Below, one piece after another: positions 1-6,259 of a DNA stretch of 13,379 nucleotides. The position numbers and the translations under genes were made by a program. Source of the DNA: CAYXVB01 sp964467785 (lineage in GTDB: Bacteria; Bdellovibrionota; UBA1018); the NCBI GenBank assembly GCA_964467785.1, contig CAYXVB010000099.1:1-13379 (forward strand), read 5' to 3'. Positions within the stretch are counted from its first letter, which is position 1. Every line of letters starts with the position of its first letter. The notes beneath the pieces are model-generated. The model was not told where the DNA came from and did no database searches. It saw nothing but the letters and a program-made list of their open reading frames with translations.

Positions 1-811
1 ATGGGCTTCGCGTGAGCAATGCCTCCCTGACCGGCGAATCGGCTCCTGAGTCGCGAGACAAGCCGCCGACCTCATTCTTCTCGACGATCACTTCGCCACC
101 ATTGTCGACGCGATCGAGGAGGGACGAACCGTATTTCTGAACGTGCGGAAGTTCGTGACCTACGTCCTGACTTCCAATGTGCCGAAGTTGATCCCCTACC
201 TAGTCTTCGCACTGGCGGGGGTGCCGCTCGCGCTAACGGTTCCCCAAATCCTGCTCGTGGACCTTTGCACGGACGTACTCCCAGCGCTTGGACTTGGGGC
301 CGAGCCCGCGCGAGAGGAGGTGCTCAGCCTTCCGCCATCGGAATTTCGCGGAAGGCTCGTCGATGTTTCACTCATGGCCGTCGCCTATGGGTTCTTAGGG
401 CTCCTTGAAGCAACGATTTCCATGACCATCTTTCTCTTCAGCCTCCATTGGCACTGGCCCCAACGTGTCGCGATGACGGCCTGTCTTTTTTCCATCATCG
501 TGCTTCAAATGGTCAACGTACTCGCGTGCCGAAGCCAGTACGAGACCGCCTTGCGCAGCTTTTGGAGCAATGGGCTGATCGTGACGGGTCTTGTCACCGA
601 GGCGCTCGTGATCGCCCTCGTCGGTTACACGCCGCTGGGCTCCTCCCTCTTTGCGACGGAACCCGTCCCCGCTCAACTCTGGGGACCTATCTTGATCGGG
701 GCCGTGCTTTTTATCGCCCTCGACGAAGCCAGAAATGCCGTCATTCGCTCCAGAGCCGCCCGCTCCGCTCCTGGCCGAAATGTTGCTCAACATCCAGCAG
801 AAGGGAACTGA
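1..811 (+). pseudogene. P-type cation ATPase (P2C, Na+/K+-ATPase-like), internally deleted remnant
   Basis: Family members pump cations across the inner membrane through an Asp-phosphorylated intermediate. Bases 3-62 read VSNASLTGESAPESRD, the actuator-domain TGES motif. From base 50, in a different frame, the sequence reads VARQAADLILLDDHFATIV, the hinge that normally lies several hundred residues later. It runs into the C-terminal membrane domain: about six hydrophobic segments with the family motifs YVLTSNVP and LLVDLCTDVLPALGLGAE. The DKTGT phosphorylation loop and nucleotide-binding domain are absent, and the frame 2 reading is closed by TGA at 47-49. The only plausible start for the remaining piece is GTG at 143, giving 222 aa of membrane domain that could not catalyse transport. 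The upstream part of the gene lies outside the window. A collapsed assembly is the alternative to a real deletion. The family call is secure and the broken state is clear in this sequence. Confidence 0.85.
801..806 (+). promoter_or_regulatory. ribosome binding site of ppsA
   Basis: AAGGGA lies 8 nt before the ATG at 815, inside the last codons of the ATPase remnant. This supports the ATG at 815 as the ppsA start and implies the gene was read with the ATPase. Confidence 0.6.
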
Positions 812-814
812 CCC

Positions 815-3193
815 ATGGCGCAGGCACGTTTTGTCAGAAGCTTGAGTGAAGTCGGAATGGGCGATATCGCACAGGTGGGGGGTAAGAACGCATCCCTGGG
901 AGAGATGATCCGTTCACTCACGAGCGAGGGCATCCGTGTCCCCAATGGCTTTTGCGTTACGGCGGACGGCTATCGCCGTTTCCTAGCCCATGCCGACCTC
1001 GACCGCGACATCTCGCGCTTGCTTTCCACCCTCTCCAGCCGAAGCCTCGACCAGCTCTCCCAGGTCGGCCACGAGATTCGCCAGAGAATCCTGGATGCCG
1101 AGCTCCCCACAGATCTTCGCGAAGAGATCCTCACCGCTTACACCACCGTATTCGAAAAATCCAAGGAGACCCCTGATGTCGCCGTGAGAAGCAGTGGAAC
1201 CGCGGAGGATCTTCCCAGCGCGTCCTTTGCCGGACAGCAGGAAACCTTTCTCCACGTCCGAGGCGCAGGCCCGCTCCTTGAGTCGGTCCGCCGCTGTTTC
1301 GCCTCCCTCTATACGGACCGCGCGATCTCCTATCGCCACGACCAAGGCTTCGACCATGCGAAGATCGCGATCTCCGTAGGAATCCAGAAGATGGTCCGCT
1401 CCGACCTAGCTGGCGCGGGGGTTCTGTTTACGATCGACACGGAGACTGGTTTTGAAAACGCGATACTCATCAATGCCACCTACGGCCTCGGCGAGACGGT
1501 CGTGAAAGGCACCGTTAATCCTGACGAATACACCGTCTTCAAGCCCACTCTCATGCAGGGACTCCGCCCTATCCTCCGAAAACGCTTGGGCACAAAAGAC
1601 ACCAAGCTCGTTTACGATCTTCAGGGCACGAAGGGCACAAAGCTCATCCCGACCGAGCTCCGGGAGCGCCACTCCCTTGTCCTCACAGATGACGAGATAC
1701 TTCTGCTTGCCCGCTGGGGAGTACTGATCGAAAAGCACTACGGGCGCCCCATGGATATCGAATGGGCCAAAGACGGCATCACGGGGGACCTCTATATCGT
1801 TCAAGCTCGACCTGAAACTGTACAGAGCGCCAAGACGAGGCAAAAACTCGAAATTCACGAGCTCTCCCAAAAGGGCGAGCTCCTCCTCAAGGGCCAGAGC
1901 GTCGGGGACCGCATCGGCTCCGGCCCAGCGCGCCTGGTTCGAAGCGTCAAGGAACTGCCCCGCTTCCAGAAGGGGGAGATTCTGGTCGCTGAAATGACGG
2001 ACCCGGATTGGGAACCCGTCATGAAACTCGCCTCGGCGATCGTTACGAACAAAGGCGGACGAACCTGCCATGCCGCGATCGTGGCTCGTGAATTGCGAAT
2101 CCCGGCGGTCGTCGGAACCGAGCGCGCGACGGATGTCCTCAAGACCGGAGATCCACTTACGGTTTCGTGCGCAGAAGGCGAAGCCGGCGCCATTTATCGC
2201 GGAATCCTCCGCTACGACGTCCGCGAGATCGACCTCACCTCCATCCCCAAGACACGCACGCAGTTGATGATGAACATTGGCAATCCGGAGTTGGCGTTCG
2301 GCCTTTCCTTCCTCCCTAATGCCGGCGTGGGCCTGGCTCGCGAAGAGTTCATAGTATCGTCAATGGTCAAGGTTCATCCTCTGGCCCTGCTCTACCCGGA
2401 ACGCGTCACCGACGAAGCCGAGCGCGCCCGAATCGTCGAGCTCACACGAGGCTATCCGAGAGGCGAGGAGTTCTTCATCGAAAAGCTGGCCGAGGGTGTC
2501 GCCTTGATCGCCGCCGCCTTCTATCCCAAGGATGTGATTCTGCGCTTTTCTGATTTCAAGACCAACGAGTACGCGAATCTCCTCGGCGGGTCCGCGTTCG
2601 AACCCAAGGAAGCCAATCCAATGATGGGTTGGCGCGGGGCCTCTCGCTATTACACGGACTACGCCGCCGGCTTCGCCCTCGAATGCCGTGCCATTCGGAT
2701 CGTTAGGGAGCAGATGGGCCTTTCTAATATCAAAACGATGATTCCGATGGTGCGGACGATTGAAGAAGCTCGCAAGGTCCTGGCCGAGCTAGAAAAGAAT
2801 GGCATGCGCCGAGGCGAGAACGGGCTTGAAGTCTACATGATGTGCGAAGTGCCTAGCAACGCGATCCTGGCCGCCGAGTTCCTGGACTTGTTCGACGGCT
2901 TCTCAATAGGAAGCAACGATCTCACGCAATTTACGCTCGCGGTCGACCGCGACTCGGAGCTTGTCGCGTTCGACTATGACGAGGAAGATCCAGCCGTAAA
3001 GAATCTCGTCGCTCAAGCGATCAACGCCGCGCGCCGCAAAGGGAAAAAGATCGGAATCTGCGGGCAGGCGCCCAGCGACAAGCCCGCGTTCGCTCGCTTC
3101 CTGGTCGAACAAGGCATTGACTCGATTTCCCTCAACCCGGATTCGGTCTTGAAAACCCTGTTTCGAATCGCCGAATGGGAACGCGGCCCTTGA
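815..3193 (+). CDS. ppsA: phosphoenolpyruvate synthase (pyruvate, water dikinase)
   Basis: This cytoplasmic gluconeogenic enzyme converts pyruvate, ATP and water to phosphoenolpyruvate, AMP and phosphate. The 792 residues match the usual family length. The N-terminal pyruvate/PEP-binding ATP-grasp domain starts with VGGKNASLGEMI (about 22-33). The mobile phosphohistidine domain carries GGRTCHAAIVARE with the phosphorylated His at about 419. The C-terminal TIM-barrel domain has ANPMMGWRGASRY, GFSIGSNDLTQFTLAVDRDS and GICGQAPSD with the family's catalytic Cys at about 749. All key motifs are intact. The gene begins 3 nt after the stop of the ATPase remnant and has a good AAGGGA ribosome site, so it was probably co-transcribed with the ATPase. 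It now depends on that upstream promoter or on one inside the remnant. A terminator-like stem follows about 48 nt after the stop. The identification is very secure. Confidence 0.97.
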   Translation: MAQARFVRSLSEVGMGDIAQVGGKNASLGEMIRSLTSEGIRVPNGFCVTADGYRRFLAHADLDRDISRLLSTLSSRSLDQLSQVGHEIRQRILDAELPTDLREEILTAYTTVFEKSKETPDVAVRSSGTAEDLPSASFAGQQETFLHVRGAGPLLESVRRCFASLYTDRAISYRHDQGFDHAKIAISVGIQKMVRSDLAGAGVLFTIDTETGFENAILINATYGLGETVVKGTVNPDEYTVFKPTLMQGLRPILRKRLGTKDTKLVYDLQGTKGTKLIPTELRERHSLVLTDDEILLLARWGVLIEKHYGRPMDIEWAKDGITGDLYIVQARPETVQSAKTRQKLEIHELSQKGELLLKGQSVGDRIGSGPARLVRSVKELPRFQKGEILVAEMTDPDWEPVMKLASAIVTNKGGRTCHAAIVARELRIPAVVGTERATDVLKTGDPLTVSCAEGEAGAIYRGILRYDVREIDLTSIPKTRTQLMMNIGNPELAFGLSFLPNAGVGLAREEFIVSSMVKVHPLALLYPERVTDEAERARIVELTRGYPRGEEFFIEKLAEGVALIAAAFYPKDVILRFSDFKTNEYANLLGGSAFEPKEANPMMGWRGASRYYTDYAAGFALECRAIRIVREQMGLSNIKTMIPMVRTIEEARKVLAELEKNGMRRGENGLEVYMMCEVPSNAILAAEFLDLFDGFSIGSNDLTQFTLAVDRDSELVAFDYDEEDPAVKNLVAQAINAARRKGKKIGICGQAPSDKPAFARFLVEQGIDSISLNPDSVLKTLFRIAEWERGP

Positions 3194-3212
3194 TCCACCT
3201 AGCCAGATGCCT

Positions 3213-3244
3213 TGGCTGCAACAGGAATTGAACCCGCGATCCCC
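3213..3244 (-). other. tRNA 3'-end-like fragment (possible tRNA-Met remnant or attachment site)
   Basis: Read on the minus strand, this holds a T-arm with the TTCAATT loop closed by GCGGG/CCTGT (two G-T wobbles), followed by a TGCAGCCA acceptor-like end. GGGGATC in front resembles the variable-loop region of elongator tRNA-Met, whose 3' part is recalled to be similar. No matching 5' acceptor strand, D-arm or anticodon arm is found upstream on that strand, so it is not a complete tRNA. Such 3' fragments are left by degenerate tRNA genes or by integrative elements that recombine at tRNA ends. Confidence 0.4.
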
Positions 3245-3272
3245 GTGGGGTAGCCGGCTCCCACTTCACGGG
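3242..3272 (+). terminator. possible terminator after ppsA
   Basis: CCCGTG (3242-3247) pairs with CACGGG (3267-3272). An inner GGG/CCC stem (3248-3250 with 3260-3262) can stack on it, and TTTCACTTCTT follows on the plus strand. The T stretch is interrupted, so strength is uncertain. It sits between the convergent ppsA and the Cys-rich gene. Its left edge overlaps the tRNA-like fragment. Confidence 0.35.
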
Positions 3273-3274
3273 TT

Positions 3275-3598
3275 TCACTTCTTGCGAATCGCGCAGCGAT
3301 GCTCGACACACACCGGCGTGATCGTGGCGCGATCTGGATTCTTGGGGTCCGCGCACTGGATCACCGGGCGGAGGCACTGATTGCGGGCGTTCACCTCAGG
3401 GAGTGCCGCGCGATTGAACGCCTCAACGGCGTAGCAAGCGCTCTCGCCGATCACGCAATCCGAGTCCTGCTCGCAGGCTTTCCAAGTCGGATCCTCGGCG
3501 CCACAGCCTCCGCGAGGCAACGCCATCGCCGAGCTCATAGCCACGAGCGAAGTCAAAACCACTCCAACTGCTACAATCGAGCGTCCGAACTTCATCAT
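3275..3598 (-). CDS. small secreted Cys-rich protein, function unknown
   Basis: This 107-aa protein begins with a clear Sec signal peptide: a basic start, a hydrophobic core IVAVGVVLTSLVAM and a probable cut near SAMA (about residue 27). The mature part of about 80 residues has eight cysteines, enough for four disulfides, which fits a periplasmic or secreted location. The Cys pattern includes CEQDSDCV and ends in VCVEHRCAI. It resembles the C-x-x-D-x-D-C type of small Cys-rich domains common in secreted myxobacterial and bdellovibrio-type proteins, but no named family is claimed. The start overlaps the pyrE stop as ATGA, with AGGA 6 nt upstream, so translation is probably coupled to pyrE. A second ATG directly follows, so the true start may be one codon later. 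It is the last gene of the minus-strand operon. Confidence 0.8.
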   Translation of the reverse strand: MMKFGRSIVAVGVVLTSLVAMSSAMALPRGGCGAEDPTWKACEQDSDCVIGESACYAVEAFNRAALPEVNARNQCLRPVIQCADPKNPDRATITPVCVEHRCAIRKK

Positions 3599-4167
3599 TT
3601 GGAATCCTGAACTTCCGTCAGCGTGGCCAGATGCAAGAGCTTGACCCCGAGCTTCTCGATCGCTTCGCGCCCGCCCTGCTCGCGATCCACAACGGTCAGC
3701 GCGGCGACGGGCTTGTAGCCGGCCGCGCGCAGCCGCTCGATCGCCTGAATGCTGGAGCCCCCGGTGGAGACCACGTCCTCGAGCACGATGACATGGGCGG
3801 CTTCGGGCATGTTCTCGGTGCCCTCGATGTATTTTCCGGTGCCGTGATCCTTGGCCTCTTTGCGGACGATGAAGGCCGGCCAGACTTTGCCGTAAGACAG
3901 CGCGGTCATCGAGATCGCCGTGGCCAGTGGGTCCGCGCCCAAAGTGAGCCCTCCTACCCCGTCGATCGGAAGTCCCGACTCGAGCAGGACGCGCGTGGCG
4001 AGCTCACCGATGAGCTTCGCGCCCTCGGGATGGAGCGTGGTCGCCTTGAGATCGACGTAGAACTTCGACTTTTTGCCCGACGCCAACGTGAAGTCCCCTT
4101 CGCGGTAACTGAGCTTGCGGACGAGCGAGGCGAGCTGAGCTTTTAGTTGTTGTGTCGTCTGACCCAT
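3595..4167 (-). CDS. pyrE: orotate phosphoribosyltransferase
   Basis: This cytoplasmic enzyme of pyrimidine biosynthesis joins orotate to PRPP to give orotidine 5'-monophosphate. The 190 residues show the family landmarks in order. These are GDFTLASGKKSKFYVDLK (about 24-41), a G-x-T-L-G-A-D-P segment (about 73-80), a flexible catalytic loop RKEAKDHGTGKYIEG (about 102-116) and the PRPP-binding signature VLEDVVSTGGS (128-138). The length is close to the usual 180-215. GAGGA lies 9 nt before the ATG at 4167, which supports this start. The gene overlaps the hydrolase upstream by 25 nt and the Cys-rich gene downstream by 4 nt. Nothing around it belongs to pyrimidine synthesis, so its presence here looks like operon packing rather than pathway clustering. 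The identification is secure. Confidence 0.96.
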   Translation of the reverse strand: MGQTTQQLKAQLASLVRKLSYREGDFTLASGKKSKFYVDLKATTLHPEGAKLIGELATRVLLESGLPIDGVGGLTLGADPLATAISMTALSYGKVWPAFIVRKEAKDHGTGKYIEGTENMPEAAHVIVLEDVVSTGGSSIQAIERLRAAGYKPVAALTVVDREQGGREAIEKLGVKLLHLATLTEVQDSK

Positions 4168-5132
4168 GATTCTAGATCCTCGAACGCGCGTTCTTTGCCG
4201 GTTTCGTTGAATGACTCATGGAAGAACCCGGGATAAGTCACCAAGTTCTTCTCACCCTGTTTGGAAGTCTTGAGCGCCTCGAACCAACGCTTGGCCAGGT
4301 CGGTGTCAGTGACCGGATCCTCCTCGGGCAGCATCATTTGCAGCGGCACGCGCAGGCCCTTGTCCCGCGCGCGCGTGGCCTGGTAGGCGGCCGTCATCTC
4401 GGTAAAGAGCCGCGGAGTGACCTTGTCATGCACCAGGCGATCGGCGAGGTAGGCCTCGACCACGGCTGGATCATGGGACAAGCCCGAGGCGTCGATACCC
4501 GAAGGAATTTGGACGGATCCCCAGACGCGCGAGAGCAGATTTCCGGCGAGGCGCTTGGGCAGCGGGACCGCCATCTTGACGCCCAGGAGCGGCGAAGAAA
4601 GCGTCAACGTGCGCAGCGGCAGACGCGGATGATCGAGCGCCGCCTTGAGCGCGATCAGGCCGCCTAGGCTGTGCCCAAAAAGGTGGAGCACAGGCTCCCG
4701 CCCTTCGGCCAGCACGCGATCGTGTACGCGCTTAATCGCGTGCGCCAGATCCTCGCTGAGTTCGTCAAAGCGCTCGACGTGCCCGCGAGTGCCTTCTGAG
4801 CGCCCATGGCCGCGATGATCCAGACAGTACACCTCGTCGACCGCGTCGCGGAGATAATGCGCGAAGTGCAGGTACCTTCCTCCGTGCTCACCCAGTCCGT
4901 GCGAGACGATCAGCACGCGGTTGCCGCCGCCATTGCGGCGATGGATCGCCGCAAAGAGCTTGAGCCCCGGCGTCGAGCTCTCAAAAGCTTCGGAGCGCGA
5001 CTCCCAGCCTTCAGGCAGACCCGGAAAACCAGCGGGCTGCAAAGCGCCTTGATGGTTCCGGAGCGCACTACCGACGGAAGATTCAGCCCGACGATTGGAC
5101 ATAATTTTCGATCGCACGTTTTGCGGCCGCAT
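4143..5132 (-). CDS. alpha/beta hydrolase, monoacylglycerol lipase-like
   Basis: This is a serine hydrolase of the Hydrolase_4/monoacylglycerol lipase type, likely acting on esters such as monoglycerides or lysophospholipids; the substrate cannot be read from sequence. With the start at 5132 (329 aa), the oxyanion-hole motif SHGLGEHGGRY is at 77-87 and LDHRGHGRSEG at 104-114. The nucleophile elbow GHSLGG has Ser155, the acid is probably Asp272 in EEDPVTD, and the base is His305 in GFFHES. The triad is complete. No signal peptide is visible, so it is probably cytoplasmic. GAGG lies 6 nt before the ATG at 5132, which overlaps the PilZ gene by 50 nt. An alternative ATG at 5102 (MSNRRAES) would shorten the overlap to 20 nt but lacks a ribosome site. 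The 3' end overlaps pyrE by 25 nt. Confidence 0.9.
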   Translation of the reverse strand: MRPQNVRSKIMSNRRAESSVGSALRNHQGALQPAGFPGLPEGWESRSEAFESSTPGLKLFAAIHRRNGGGNRVLIVSHGLGEHGGRYLHFAHYLRDAVDEVYCLDHRGHGRSEGTRGHVERFDELSEDLAHAIKRVHDRVLAEGREPVLHLFGHSLGGLIALKAALDHPRLPLRTLTLSSPLLGVKMAVPLPKRLAGNLLSRVWGSVQIPSGIDASGLSHDPAVVEAYLADRLVHDKVTPRLFTEMTAAYQATRARDKGLRVPLQMMLPEEDPVTDTDLAKRWFEALKTSKQGEKNLVTYPGFFHESFNETGKERAFEDLESWVRRHNN

Positions 5133-5997
5133 TCAATCCCTCAAAACGGAAACTGAAGCCACGGCCGTCCTCGAGGACGCGGACGATCACCCCCTCGGCC
5201 ACGAACGAATCGATCTTCTCCGCGCTCTTGGCGGAAGACTTGGCTCCCGCGGTGCTCACATTCATCTTGAGCCAGTCGCCCACCTTTCCAGGCGTGGCGT
5301 CAGTCAGCACCTGCATCCCCCCGATGCTGATGTCGCGACAGACCCCGGTATGGACCTGCCGGGAATCCGACATCATGATGCGCGCCACTAAAGGCTTGCG
5401 CGGCGCGCCGCGATTTTCTTTGGCGCGGCTATTTGCCGCAGAGGCGGTTGCGCGCGCGGCCGGCGGCGCCGGCGGTGGTAGCTTCTTTTGCGCAAGGAGC
5501 GCCGACTTGAATTCTGGCAGCTTGTCGATGGTCTTCCAATTGTCCATGCCGTCGCACCAGGCGTGGACCTTGGGATGTATCTTTCCGATCGCCAGGTGGT
5601 GCTCGACCTCATCTTGCGAAAAAGGCCCATACTGCGCGTCGCCGTAATAGAGGAACCAGATGTTCGCATCGCCTTCCGCGGGTGCGGGCGGTGGCGTGGA
5701 CTTGCCTCCCGCGCGGACGCCTTTGGCGCCGGCGCTCCGGATACCCGTCTTCGTACCCTCCTCGGCGGAAAGCCCTGAAGAAAGCTTCGGAACCAACGCT
5801 TGAAAGGTCGGAGCGTCGCAAATTTTCTGCCAAGCGCTCATGCCGGGCTTCCACACGAGGTGAGTCCACAGGATCTGCCCTTGGAGGACCTTTTCGTAGA
5901 CTTCGGCGGCTCTCATGGGACCGACCCACTGGGCGCCCGAGGCGATGTACCATTGCGGCGAATCATCGGCGAAGAGGACTTTTCCGGTGTTTTCCAT
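5083..5997 (-). CDS. GYF_2-GYF_2-PilZ domain protein (putative c-di-GMP receptor)
   Basis: From the ATG at 5997 the protein has 304 residues. Two GYF_2 (DUF4339-like) repeats are visible. WYIASGAQWVGPM leads to a WxxG...W end at about 16-65, and WFLYYGDAQYGPFSQDEV leads to CDGMDNWKTI at about 114-163. Pro/Ala-rich linkers separate the domains. A PilZ domain at about 195-300 keeps both c-di-GMP contacts: RxxxR as RGAPR (196-200) and DxSxxG as DISIGG (222-227). This predicts a soluble effector that binds c-di-GMP through PilZ while the GYF_2 domains contact partner proteins. The open frame extends further to 6123, but those 42 residues look non-coding and the first GYF_2 domain starts just after residue 15 of the shorter form. 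No clear ribosome site precedes 5997, so the start is moderately certain. It heads the four-gene minus-strand operon. Confidence 0.88.
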   Translation of the reverse strand: MENTGKVLFADDSPQWYIASGAQWVGPMRAAEVYEKVLQGQILWTHLVWKPGMSAWQKICDAPTFQALVPKLSSGLSAEEGTKTGIRSAGAKGVRAGGKSTPPPAPAEGDANIWFLYYGDAQYGPFSQDEVEHHLAIGKIHPKVHAWCDGMDNWKTIDKLPEFKSALLAQKKLPPPAPPAARATASAANSRAKENRGAPRKPLVARIMMSDSRQVHTGVCRDISIGGMQVLTDATPGKVGDWLKMNVSTAGAKSSAKSAEKIDSFVAEGVIVRVLEDGRGFSFRFEGLNAAAKRAIENYVQSSG

Positions 5998-6210
5998 TCT
6001 AAAAATTCTAAGGGCTTTGGCCGTCTCTGTCGCCCCAAAAAATTCTGCTTTGAAAGGCGTTTCACCCGCGCGCCACCTGTCCAGGATTTCGACACCCGTC
6101 AGTCTGAATTCTCGACAACTCAACCCACCGCGCTCCGTAAAACTTGAAGACCATTGCGCAACCCATGGGATTCACTCACGTTTGCACGCCATCCTCGACA
6201 CCGCTCCCTC
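5998..6210. other. divergent intergenic region, left part
   Basis: This stretch lies between the minus-strand PilZ operon and the sigma-54 promoter of the plus-strand cluster. It has AT-rich patches (AAATTCT occurs near 6004 and 6039) and a perfect 8-bp palindrome TTGCGCAA at 6154-6161, about 50 nt before the -24 element. That position would suit an activator, but a single 8-bp palindrome is weak evidence. I see no convincing sigma-70 promoter for the PilZ operon. Confidence 0.3.
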
Positions 6211-6225
6211 TGGCACCCCCCTTGC
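6211..6225 (+). promoter_or_regulatory. sigma-54 (RpoN) -24/-12 promoter
   Basis: TGGCACCCCCCTTGC matches the sigma-54 consensus TGGCAC-N5-TTGC exactly, with the invariant GG (6212-6213) and GC (6224-6225) separated by 10 bp. A transcript starting about 12 nt after the GC would begin near 6237 and leave a leader of about 23 nt before the ATG at 6260. Expression would need RpoN and an AAA+ enhancer-binding protein; no such activator gene is in the window. Confidence 0.75.
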
Positions 6226-6238
6226 GAGAGGTAGCCAT

Positions 6239-6259
6239 AGAGAGAGAGCGAGTTTTTTT
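6239..6259 (+). repeat. (AG)5 run and T-run in the leader
   Basis: An AGAGAGAGAG run at 6239-6248 is followed by CGAG and seven T bases directly before the ATG at 6260. The purine run probably supplies the ribosome binding site (GAG/GCGAG, 7 nt spacing). Both tracts are of a kind that can change length by slippage, which would alter spacing or translation strength. Confidence 0.45.

Noticed and set aside
1406..2071. Open frame of 221 codons on the minus strand inside ppsA
   Set aside because: It lies entirely opposite the conserved ppsA sequence and shows no recognisable domain.
3190..3290. Complete tRNA gene on the minus strand
   Set aside because: Only the T-arm and 3' acceptor strand can be formed; no 5' acceptor partner (GGCTGCA), D-arm or anticodon arm is found within tRNA length.
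3631..4146. Open frame of 171 codons on the plus strand opposite pyrE
   Set aside because: pyrE has all catalytic motifs on the minus strand; the opposite frame has no family features.
5998..6123. Upstream extension of the PilZ protein by 42 residues
   Set aside because: The residues show no domain character and the first GYF_2 repeat is complete with the start at 5997.
5915..6259. Upstream in-frame extension of the VWA lipoprotein (115 codons)
   Set aside because: The lipoprotein signal peptide begins at 6260, the sigma-54 promoter lies inside this stretch, and its first part overlaps the PilZ gene antisense.
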